The translations under genes were made by a program, and so were the position numbers. Shown here one piece after another: positions 1 to 6,965 of a stretch of 64,000 nucleotides of DNA. The first letter of the stretch is position 1, and every line of letters starts with the position of its first letter. The stretch covers positions 124,001 through 188,000 of the forward strand of contig JAJDUP010000013.1 of assembly GCA_022826565.1 (NCBI GenBank), written 5' to 3'. The DNA comes from Gemmatimonadota bacterium (GTDB taxonomy: Bacteria > Gemmatimonadota > Gemmatimonadetes > Longimicrobiales > Gaopeijiaceae). The notes under the pieces are model-generated. The model did no database searches. It saw only the letters and a program-made list of their open reading frames with translations, and had not been told where the DNA came from.

Positions 1-376
1 CGATGACGGCCGGGACCATCATCGTGGCCAGGAAGAGCATGAAGAGGCGGTCGCGGCCGGGGAAGTCGATGCGCGCAAAGGCGTAGCCGGCGGCGGTCGC
101 GGTGCCGACCTGTCCGGCGACGACGGCGACCGAGAACACGAGCGAGTTGAGGAAGTAGCGGGCGAACGGCTGCGCGGTCAGGGCCTCGGGGTAGTTGGAC
201 CAGAGCGGGGTTTCGGGCAGGATGCGCGCGGACGCGAAGACCTCGAGCTGGCCCATGAGGCTGGTGGCGGCCATCCACAGGAAGGGGGCGGCCATGGCGG
301 CGCATGCCAGGACGAGGAGGGCGGCGCGGGCGGGGGCTGCGCGGGCGCGCGCGAAGGAGGCACTGCGGTTACGCAT
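1..376 (-). CDS. Carbohydrate ABC transporter permease, MalG type (partial, C-terminus beyond window)
   Basis: Inner-membrane permease subunit of a sugar importer, second half of a MalF/MalG-like pair. The first ~125 residues are visible. They show an Arg/Ala-rich N-terminus, a first membrane segment at about residues 17-36, and the family pattern FARYFLNSLVFSVAVV followed by AAGYAFARIDFPGRDRL, typical of the start of the MalG permease domain. The ATG at 376 overlaps the end of the upstream permease gene by 8 bases, so the two are translationally coupled. The conserved EAA cytoplasmic loop that contacts the ATPase would lie further left and is not in the window. Family assignment is firm; the sugar is unknown. 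Confidence 0.85.
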   Translation of the reverse strand, partial: MRNRSASFARARAAPARAALLVLACAAMAAPFLWMAATSLMGQLEVFASARILPETPLWSNYPEALTAQPFARYFLNSLVFSVAVVAGQVGTATAAGYAFARIDFPGRDRLFMLFLATMMVPAVI

Positions 377-2225
377 GGGCCCGCCTCCCCTCGAGGAAGC
401 GGAAGTGGAGCCACGTCGCGGCGAAGACGACGGCGAAGAGGACCCAGCTCATCGCGGCGGCGTTGCCGAAGCGCAGGAACTCCCACGCCTCGCGGTAGAT
501 GTGGTAGACGGCGACGTCGGTGGCGCCGAGAGGGCCGCCCTCGGTCATGACGTAGACGAGGCCGAAGACCTGGAAGGAGCCGATCACCGAGGTGACGAGG
601 ACGAAGAAGAGGGTGTGGCGGAGGCCGGGCAGGGTGATGTGGCGGAAGCGCTGGAGGGGGCCGGCGCCGTCGACGCGCGCGGCGTCGTACCAGTCGCGGG
701 GGATCGCGGCGAGCCCGGCCTGGAAGACGACCATCTGATAGCCGACGACCATCCACACGCTGATCAGCATCAGGCTGGCCAGCGCGGTGTCGGGCGAGGT
801 CAGCCACGGGACCGGGCCGATGCCGGCGCGCGCGAGGAGCTGGTTGACGAGGCCGTAGCCATCGTTGAGGAGCCACTTCCAGACCACCGCGATGGCGACG
901 ACGCTGGTGATGCTCGGAAGGAAGAGCGCGAGGCGGGCCCAGCGGACGGCGCGCCGGGACCCCTGGGTGAGGAGCGCGAGGGCGAGGGCGACGGCCATCG
1001 CGAGGGGTACGTGCAGGGTGAAGACGGCGGTGTTGCGGATGGATGACCACCACGCGGTATCTAGTATTATATTACGATAATTGTCAAGGCCGGCAAAGGG
1101 GTGGGCGGGATCGACGAGGTGCCACTCCTGGAGGGAGATCCACAGCGAGAAGAGCAGGGGGCCGAAGGTGAAGACGAGGAGGAGGGTGGCGGCGGGGGCG
1201 AGGAAGCCCCAGGCGGCGAGGGTGCGGCGGAGGGCGCGGGGCCGGGCCGACAGCGGGAGGAGGGAGAGGATGATGGCGACGAGCAGGGTGGAGCCGGCGG
1301 ATGCGGCCGTCAGAGGGACGGTGGGGGAGGCGGTCTCTTCGTAGCCGAGGAGGGCGAGGTGGAGGGTGGTGGGGGCCGGGGTGGGGGCGGTGGGGGACTG
1401 GGTGGGGGGTGCCGTGTTGGGTGGTAGGGTGGTTTGTGCGATGTGGTAGGTGGCGCCGCCGGCCTGCAGGGTGGAGGTGGGGGCGGTGCGGAGGGGTGGC
1501 GGGAGGGCGGCGATGGCTTCGCTGACGGCGCGGGGCATCGTCCAGAGCCGGGCGGGGTCGGCGAGGGCGGCGGTGGTGCCCCAGGGGAGGCCGGCGGCGC
1601 GGGCGGCCCGGGTGGGGTCGGCGCCGGAGGTGACGGCGATCTCGGCGGCGCGGATGCCGTGGGCGAGGTGGGCGGCGCTGATGGCCTCGAGTTCGTGGTG
1701 GGCCCGGCGCGCCGCCAGGAGTGCGACCAGTGCGAGGAAGGCGGCGGCCAGGAGCAGGGTCGCGGCGGGGTAGCGGGGGGGTGGCGGGCGTCGCCGCCGC
1801 CGGGCGGTCCAGGCGATCATGAGGAGGATGCCGAGCAGGGCGAGGGGGGTGGTGGGGCGGGGGGGTGGCGCGCGGTCCGGGTCCGAAGCGACGGCTATCC
1901 AGACGGACGGGTCGAGCGCGCCGGGGCGGTAGCCGTATGCGCCGGGTTCGGTGCGGGTGCGCGGCGCGCCGCCGTCCGCCGGCACGGCCTCGATCGTCGC
2001 GCGCTCTCCGAGGAGCTGCGCAACGGCATCCGCACCAGCACCAGGTATTTCCCAGAGATTCGCTGCCATGCGCGCAACGTTTTTTGTTGCGCGCTCTCGG
2101 GCGCCGTTCACGGATGCGGCCGCCGACAGCAGGATAACGGCGAGTCCGGCTGTGAAAGCAACGGTGACGATTGCGGGCAGGAAGGCGGGCAAGCCGCCGT
2201 CAGTCCGCTCCGGCGGCCTGCTCAC
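369..2225 (-). CDS. Carbohydrate ABC transporter permease, MalF type, with long sensor-like N-terminal extension
   Basis: A 618-residue inner-membrane protein, about twice the usual ~300 residues of a MalF-type sugar permease. Residues ~333-618 are an ordinary permease domain with about six membrane segments and an EAA-type ATPase-contact motif at ~514-534 (YDAARVDGAG...RFRHITLP). The first ~330 residues are extra: a membrane segment at ~17-38, an extracytoplasmic stretch to ~125, two further segments at ~126-140 and ~153-173 around an Arg-rich loop, a second extracytoplasmic region of ~135 residues with a Pro/Thr-rich linker (~268-287), and a segment at ~309-325. This resembles the topology of membrane sensor domains, which is inference. 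The GTG start at 2225 overlaps the stop of the binding-protein gene (GTGA). Codon use is strongly GC-biased apart from an AT-rich patch at ~1058-1087. Confidence 0.85.
   Translation of the reverse strand: MSRPPERTDGGLPAFLPAIVTVAFTAGLAVILLSAAASVNGARERATKNVARMAANLWEIPGAGADAVAQLLGERATIEAVPADGGAPRTRTEPGAYGYRPGALDPSVWIAVASDPDRAPPPRPTTPLALLGILLMIAWTARRRRRPPPPRYPAATLLLAAAFLALVALLAARRAHHELEAISAAHLAHGIRAAEIAVTSGADPTRAARAAGLPWGTTAALADPARLWTMPRAVSEAIAALPPPLRTAPTSTLQAGGATYHIAQTTLPPNTAPPTQSPTAPTPAPTTLHLALLGYEETASPTVPLTAASAGSTLLVAIILSLLPLSARPRALRRTLAAWGFLAPAATLLLVFTFGPLLFSLWISLQEWHLVDPAHPFAGLDNYRNIILDTAWWSSIRNTAVFTLHVPLAMAVALALALLTQGSRRAVRWARLALFLPSITSVVAIAVVWKWLLNDGYGLVNQLLARAGIGPVPWLTSPDTALASLMLISVWMVVGYQMVVFQAGLAAIPRDWYDAARVDGAGPLQRFRHITLPGLRHTLFFVLVTSVIGSFQVFGLVYVMTEGGPLGATDVAVYHIYREAWEFLRFGNAAAMSWVLFAVVFAATWLHFRFLEGRRAHA
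1058..1087 (-). promoter_or_regulatory. AT-rich promoter-like sequence inside the MalF-type gene
   Basis: On the minus strand a perfect TTGACA (1087-1082) is followed 18 bases later by TAGATA (1063-1058), and a perfect TATAAT lies only 10 bases from the TTGACA (1071-1066). The patch encodes rare AT-rich codons in a gene that is otherwise extremely GC-rich. It could be an internal promoter for the downstream MalG-type gene or a rare-codon pause; only the sequence match is seen. Confidence 0.25.
1371..1409 (+). other. G-run cluster with quadruplex potential
   Basis: The plus strand has successive runs of five, four, five, five, three and six G separated by 1-3 bases. It is the complement of the Pro/Thr-rich linker codons of the extended MalF-type permease, so coding for prolines may be the whole explanation. 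Confidence 0.35.
2070..2094 (-). other. Perfect 9-bp hairpin with an in-phase A AAA AAC heptamer in its loop
   Basis: On the coding strand GCGCGCAAC and GTTGCGCGC are perfectly complementary and enclose exactly AAAAAAC. The heptamer is in phase as A AAA AAC (codons ACA AAA AAC, Thr47-Lys48-Asn49 of the extended MalF-type permease), which is the X XXY YYZ form of a -1 frameshift slip site. The structure and phase are directly visible; whether ribosomes or polymerase slip there is unknown. Confidence 0.4.
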
Positions 2226-3505
2226 CGCGCCAGCACCTCGTCCACGCGGCGGGCGACATCGGCGGCGCTCTCCTGCAGCGGTTCGCCGTTCAGCAACCTC
2301 CGGTCCATGATCTCGACCGCGAGCGCCTCGATCCGGGAAAAGTCCCTCACATACGCCCCCCAGGTCATCCTCGCGCCCTCCACCAGCGCGATGAAGGCCG
2401 CCTCGACCCCCGTTTCGTCAGCGGCCGCGATCTCTTCCGCCACATCCACCCTCGAGGGGATCGCCAACCCCGACCGCGCCCGGATCCGCTGCGCCTCGGG
2501 CGACGAGAGGAACCCGGCCAGGTCGATGGCCTGCCTGAGGTTGGCCGCATTGGGGGGCACCGCCCAGCCCGAAGCGTAAAGGACGCTGGTTGCCGCCTGC
2601 TGCGACGGGTGGTGAGGGATCGGGACGACCGCCAGATCAAGCTCGCCCGTTGCGACCAGATCGCGAAATACGGGCAGCGTCCAGTGTCCGGAGAGCAGGA
2701 ACGCCTGGCCGCCGGACGCGAAGCGGGCCTCCCGCGCCGGATCTCCCTGTTGCACGAACTGCGCGCCGGGCGTGCTCCCGTCCTCCGCCAGGCCCGTCAG
2801 CAGACGGTAGGCGGCGAGCGCCCCGGGGCCGTCCAGGTATCCGCTGGCCGAGCCGCCGTCGGGCGCCAGGATATCGCCCCCGGCCGACCAGACGAAGGGC
2901 ACCCACTGGTAGAGGTTGCGCGGGAAGTCGAAGCCGTGGATGTCGGGTCGGCCGTCGCCGTCGGTGTCCCTTGTGACTGTGCGGGCAGCGCGCCGGAAAT
3001 CGTCCCAGTTCCAGCCGGTCCGCGGCGGCGGATCAAGCCCGGCCCCGGCGAGCGCGGCGCGATTGGCGTAGAGCACCATCGGGGTGAAGTCCTTGGGGAG
3101 TGCGAAGATGGACCCGCCGCGGCGGAAGGCGTCCAGGACCTGCGGGAAAACGCTGTCCGCGCGGAACCCCAGAGCTTCCCGGTAGGGCGCAAAGTCGACC
3201 GCGAGCCCGCGGTCCACGAACGTGGGGATGTCCGGCGAGTCGAGCAGGTAGACGTCGGGCGGATGTCCGGCGGCGATCGAGGTGAGGAGCCGCTCTTCGT
3301 AGCCGTTCGGGGCCGATTCGAGGAGCACGCGCGTGCCCGGGCGCAGCGCTTCGTAGGCCTCGGCGACCTGCTGCTCGATCTCGAGTTCGTGACCGCCGGC
3401 CCAGAGGGCGACGCGCAGGGTGAGGCGGTCTTCGGAGGGGGAAGGGGAGGATGGATCGCAGGCAGCTGTTGCTGCCACCATGTACGCCACGAGCGCACGC
3501 CTCAT
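2222..3505 (-). CDS. Sugar ABC transporter substrate-binding lipoprotein
   Basis: Periplasmic, lipid-anchored binding protein that would deliver a sugar to the MalF/MalG-type permeases. From the ATG at 3505 it has a short signal peptide (MRRALVAYMVAATAAC) ending in a lipobox-like TAAC at residues 13-16. The mature protein has the solute-binding family 1 pattern: LRVALWAGGHELEIEQQVAEAYEA near the start in the usual beta-alpha arrangement, then PDVYLLDSPDIPTFV and a Trp-rich central section. It is 427 residues long, normal for the family. ATGs at 3526 and 3514 are in frame but would put charged/aromatic residues before a complete signal peptide and lie inside a promoter-like patch, so 3505 is preferred. 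Its stop overlaps the permease start. Confidence 0.88.
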   Translation of the reverse strand: MRRALVAYMVAATAACDPSSPSPSEDRLTLRVALWAGGHELEIEQQVAEAYEALRPGTRVLLESAPNGYEERLLTSIAAGHPPDVYLLDSPDIPTFVDRGLAVDFAPYREALGFRADSVFPQVLDAFRRGGSIFALPKDFTPMVLYANRAALAGAGLDPPPRTGWNWDDFRRAARTVTRDTDGDGRPDIHGFDFPRNLYQWVPFVWSAGGDILAPDGGSASGYLDGPGALAAYRLLTGLAEDGSTPGAQFVQQGDPAREARFASGGQAFLLSGHWTLPVFRDLVATGELDLAVVPIPHHPSQQAATSVLYASGWAVPPNAANLRQAIDLAGFLSSPEAQRIRARSGLAIPSRVDVAEEIAAADETGVEAAFIALVEGARMTWGAYVRDFSRIEALAVEIMDRRLLNGEPLQESAADVARRVDEVLAR

Positions 3506-3511
3506 AATCCA

Positions 3512-3540
3512 CATATAATACGACATACCTATGTACGCAA
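3512..3540 (-). promoter_or_regulatory. Candidate promoter with embedded palindrome for the binding-protein gene
   Basis: Minus strand TTGCGT (3540-3535), 17-base spacer, TATATG (3517-3512). The spacer contains the palindrome ACATAGGTATGT (3534-3523), a possible operator. The expected transcription start falls at about 3505, which is the preferred ATG, so the transcript may be leaderless. The patch overlaps the stop of the upstream ATPase gene. Confidence 0.35.
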
Positions 3541-4647
3541 ATCAGGGATCGGGCACGGAGGCGCCGCCACGCGGGCACCGTCCGGACCGAAGAGGTGCCC
3601 CCTGTCCCAGGCGACCGATACCGCCAGGCGGTCTCCCGCGGCGACTTCGAGTGCCGGCGAAACCCGCGCGATCCAGGCGGCGCCTGCCGGCCCGTCGAGA
3701 TGGACGCGCTGCTCGCTGCCGAGTGCCTCGACGCGGAGGACGGTGGTCTTGAAGTCGGCGGGGGTCGCCCCGGGAAGGGCGCCGGTCGGCTCGGGGTCGG
3801 CGCCAAGATCCTCCGGCCGCACGCCGAGCGTGGCCTCGTCGAACGCCCAGTCGCCTGCGAAGCGGAACGGCCCGCCGGCGAGATGTCCGTCCGCACCGCG
3901 CGACAGCGGCAGCCGGTTGATCGGCGGCGACCCCACGAAGCCCGCGACGAAGAGGTTGGCGGGGCGGCGGTAGATCTCGTGCGGCGTCCCCACCTGCTGC
4001 AGCCGTCCACCGTCCATCACCGCGACGCGGTCCCCGAGCGACAGCGCCTCGACCTGGTCGTGCGTGACGAAGATCATGGTCGTGCCGAGGCGCCGGTGGA
4101 GCGCGGCGATCTCGTCGCGCGTCCGCAGCCGCAGTCCCGCGTCGAGGTTGGAGAGGGGCTCGTCGAAGAGGAAGACGCCGGGGTCGCGCACCATCGCGCG
4201 GCCGAGCGCGACCCGCTGCCGCTGCCCCCCGGAGAGCTGGCCCGGGCGCCGCGACAGCAACCCGGCGAGATCCAGCAGCGCGGCCACGTCGTCCACCCGG
4301 CGCCCGATGTCCTCCCGGCTCGCGCCCCGCACCTTCAGCCCGAATCCCAGGTTCTGCGCGACGGTCATGTGCGGGTAGAGGGCGTAGCTCTGGAACACCA
4401 TCGCCACGTCTCGGTCGCCCGGCGCGACATTGTCGACGCACCGTCCCCCGATCCACACCTCCCCCGCCGTGGCCTCCTCGAGCCCGGCGATGAGACGCAG
4501 CAGGGTACTCTTGCCGCACCCGGAGGGCCCGACCAGCACCATCAGTTCGCCCGGGCGCACGTCCAGGTCCACGGCGGCCACCGCGGCAACGTCGCCGAAA
4601 CGCTTCTCGACGCCGCGCAGGGAGACGGCGCGGGGCGGGGTGGTCAT
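3529..4647 (-). CDS. Sugar ABC transporter ATP-binding protein, MalK/UgpC type
   Basis: Cytoplasmic ATPase that powers the sugar importer. All signature elements are present: Walker A GPSGCGKST at ~40-48, Q-loop FQSYALYPHMTV at ~85-96, ABC signature LSGGQ at ~138-142, Walker B FLFDEP at ~159-164, and switch His in VTHDQ at ~194-198. A C-terminal region of ~130 residues after ~240 matches the OB-fold regulatory domain of MalK/UgpC proteins. The 372-residue length is standard. The start ATG at 4647 overlaps the glycosidase stop (ATGA). Unusually, the ATPase gene sits between the glycosidase and the binding protein rather than at the end of the locus. Confidence 0.93.
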   Translation of the reverse strand: MTTPPRAVSLRGVEKRFGDVAAVAAVDLDVRPGELMVLVGPSGCGKSTLLRLIAGLEEATAGEVWIGGRCVDNVAPGDRDVAMVFQSYALYPHMTVAQNLGFGLKVRGASREDIGRRVDDVAALLDLAGLLSRRPGQLSGGQRQRVALGRAMVRDPGVFLFDEPLSNLDAGLRLRTRDEIAALHRRLGTTMIFVTHDQVEALSLGDRVAVMDGGRLQQVGTPHEIYRRPANLFVAGFVGSPPINRLPLSRGADGHLAGGPFRFAGDWAFDEATLGVRPEDLGADPEPTGALPGATPADFKTTVLRVEALGSEQRVHLDGPAGAAWIARVSPALEVAAGDRLAVSVAWDRGHLFGPDGARVAAPPCPIPDLRT

Positions 4648-6896
4648 GGGGCAGGGACCTCCTCCCACCGCACCCGCAGCGGCTCGCCGCGCGGACCGCT
4701 GAAGCGCTCGCCGTCGATCGTGACCGAGACGCGGTGGTCGTCCAGCGCGACCCGCAGAGTGCGCCCCCGCACGGCGACGGGGCCCATCGCAACATGCGGG
4801 AGGCCGTGCGGCAGCGGTCGCACTTCCACCCCCTCTCCCTCCAAATGCAGACCCGCGATCCCGCGGGCCATCAGGTCGAGAACCCACGAGTGCTGATAGT
4901 CATCGATCCCCCGAAAGTGGCAGGCGCGGCCGGTGTGCGGATTGTAGTGCTCGAAGCAGTTCGGGCGCCCGGGATCGCCGCGGGTGAACATCATGCGGAC
5001 GTAGCGGATGAGCATGCTGGCGGCCAGTTCGCCCGCGCGGTCATGGCCACGGCGCCAGCAGCGGAGCAGCCCGTCGATGACGTGGCTCGTGGTCATCGGC
5101 CACACCCGGCCGTTCCACGGGCAGTTGCGCCGCTTGCCGCGCCAGACCCCTTCGGCCGAAAAGCGCGGGTCGTCGACGCTGGACGAGGGGAGCGGGAAGG
5201 GGGTGCCGAAGGTCGACGGATCCTCCAGGTGGTCCAGCAGCCCGTCGAGCCGCGGCCCGTCGACGAGCCCGGTGAGCAAGGGGTAGAACCCCACCGCGGC
5301 CTTCACCCCGGTGCGCTCGAAGGTGCGCCCGTCCACGTCCGTGAACAGACGTGCCTCCGGCGACCACATCCGATCCGTGATCGCATCCGCCGAGCGGGTC
5401 TGCAGCGCGCGCCAGCCGCCCACGTCGCCCGTCCGCCCCAGACGGCCCGCGATTCCCGCCAGCGCCGCGAGCAGCTGGTGGGCATACACGGTGACATCGA
5501 TCCCCTTCAGCCGCAGCCGCGGCCGCCATCCGCTCACGTCCGCCTCGTCGTCGACCGCCATGTAGCGCGACATGTACTCCTGACCCGTCTCGAAGTGATT
5601 CACGACGGTGAACATCCCCGACCGCTCGGGGTCCCGGGCGTCGCAGAGCCAGCGGGCGTACCGGGACAGCCCCTCGTAGCAGCGGACGAGCGCGGCCGGA
5701 TCGGGGTGCAGCTCGTCCACCGCGAGCAGCGCGTCGCCCCAGTTGGCGTGGTAGAAGTCGGTCCGCTCAAGGTGGTCGGGGTAGAGGCGCCCGTGGAAGG
5801 ACCCGTCGGGCTTCTGATTGTCGATGAAGTTCAGCAGCGATCCCCACGCCTCGCCGCCGCCGGCGCGCCAGCGCATCTCCATCATGTGGCACTGGGCGCT
5901 GTAGGTGATCGGCACGTGGAAGTACCCGATGCCCTCGGCGATGGCCGGCCGGCCCACGTTGCCCCACCGCCCCTCGATGCGATTGAGGCCGAGCCCGTAG
6001 ACGCGGTAATCGAAGTAGCGGTCGAAGTGCGCGTCGCCGCTCGCGAAGGACGGAAAGCCGTCGAAGAACGCGCGCCAGGTTGGGGTGGGGGATGAAGGGC
6101 GGCGGTCCCGGCCCGGCGCGCGGTCCCCGAGCAGCGGAACGAGTCGGAGCCGGAGGGAGACGAGGGTCACCGCATCGAGCGGGAAGGCTGCAGCGATCCA
6201 TATCCACCCGGTGGGCGTAGGGTCGCCGCCGGGGCCGCACTCGCCCTCGTGACCCGGTGGCGCCGCCCGCTCCTCGGCAAACGGCGAATGCCCCCAGTCG
6301 GGACGCGCTCCGCCTTCGGAGTGTACGACGCGCCAGTCGGCCGCCGGCACGGATCCGCCCAGCGTCATGCGCACGCGCATGCAGCGGCCCCCTCGGTCGG
6401 TGACCGTGCGCACCCAGCTCACGCCGTCGGCATCGGCCGCGATGTCCTCCACCGCCTCCGCGGGCTGCGCCGTGAATGCGACGATCCCGTGCGCGCCGAG
6501 CGCCGCCGGCAGCGACCACGCCGACTCCAGCACCCCGCCCGCGCGGACGCGGCGCTCCTCTCTCGCCGCGAGCGCACCGGACACCCAGCTGGACGTCATC
6601 CTCCCCGGCCGCCAGACCCGCCCGTGCGGATGCGCCTCACTCCCTCCCTCGCGCAGCGGGATCTCACACCCCTCCGCATCCAGCAGCGCCACGGCAAACC
6701 CCGGCCCGACCTCGTGCTGCAGCAGGTGCGCCGGATCCCAGAAACCGGGGCGGTGCAGCCACCGGGGGAACGGAGGGGCCCACACCACGCCGTCGAGGCC
6801 GCCCAGGTACCATTTGTCGCGGCGCGCCAGGGCGTCGATACGGGCGCCGGGGAAGCGTCCCGACGGAGGCGGCGGGCGGTCGGAATCTCTGGTCAC
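4644..6896 (-). CDS. MGH1-like / trehalase-clan glycoside hydrolase
   Basis: A 750-residue enzyme with an N-terminal beta-sandwich-like part (to ~300) and an (alpha/alpha)6-barrel catalytic part of the kind seen in mannosylglycerate hydrolase-like and trehalase-clan enzymes. HFETGQEYMSRYMAVDDEAD holds a candidate catalytic acid in an ETGxxxS-type motif, and CFEHYNPHTGRACHFRG holds a candidate general base Glu; GRVWPMTTSHV is also conserved-looking. No signal peptide is seen, so it probably acts in the cytoplasm on the sugar brought in by the transporter encoded just downstream. The start is taken as GTG at 6896, directly facing the rsh start with a 69-base gap. The substrate cannot be read from the sequence; an alpha-linked disaccharide or glycosyl-glycerate is plausible. 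Confidence 0.75.
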   Translation of the reverse strand: MTRDSDRPPPPSGRFPGARIDALARRDKWYLGGLDGVVWAPPFPRWLHRPGFWDPAHLLQHEVGPGFAVALLDAEGCEIPLREGGSEAHPHGRVWRPGRMTSSWVSGALAAREERRVRAGGVLESAWSLPAALGAHGIVAFTAQPAEAVEDIAADADGVSWVRTVTDRGGRCMRVRMTLGGSVPAADWRVVHSEGGARPDWGHSPFAEERAAPPGHEGECGPGGDPTPTGWIWIAAAFPLDAVTLVSLRLRLVPLLGDRAPGRDRRPSSPTPTWRAFFDGFPSFASGDAHFDRYFDYRVYGLGLNRIEGRWGNVGRPAIAEGIGYFHVPITYSAQCHMMEMRWRAGGGEAWGSLLNFIDNQKPDGSFHGRLYPDHLERTDFYHANWGDALLAVDELHPDPAALVRCYEGLSRYARWLCDARDPERSGMFTVVNHFETGQEYMSRYMAVDDEADVSGWRPRLRLKGIDVTVYAHQLLAALAGIAGRLGRTGDVGGWRALQTRSADAITDRMWSPEARLFTDVDGRTFERTGVKAAVGFYPLLTGLVDGPRLDGLLDHLEDPSTFGTPFPLPSSSVDDPRFSAEGVWRGKRRNCPWNGRVWPMTTSHVIDGLLRCWRRGHDRAGELAASMLIRYVRMMFTRGDPGRPNCFEHYNPHTGRACHFRGIDDYQHSWVLDLMARGIAGLHLEGEGVEVRPLPHGLPHVAMGPVAVRGRTLRVALDDHRVSVTIDGERFSGPRGEPLRVRWEEVPAP

Positions 6897-6965
6897 CGGC
6901 CCAAGGTACGCGCCGGGGGCACGGGCCGCATGCGATTTGGGCGGACTCCGGGGTAGATTACAGGG

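Noticed and set aside
2171..3973. 600-codon plus-strand frame opposite the binding protein and ATPase genes
   Set aside because: No recognisable features; shadow of two well-supported minus-strand genes.
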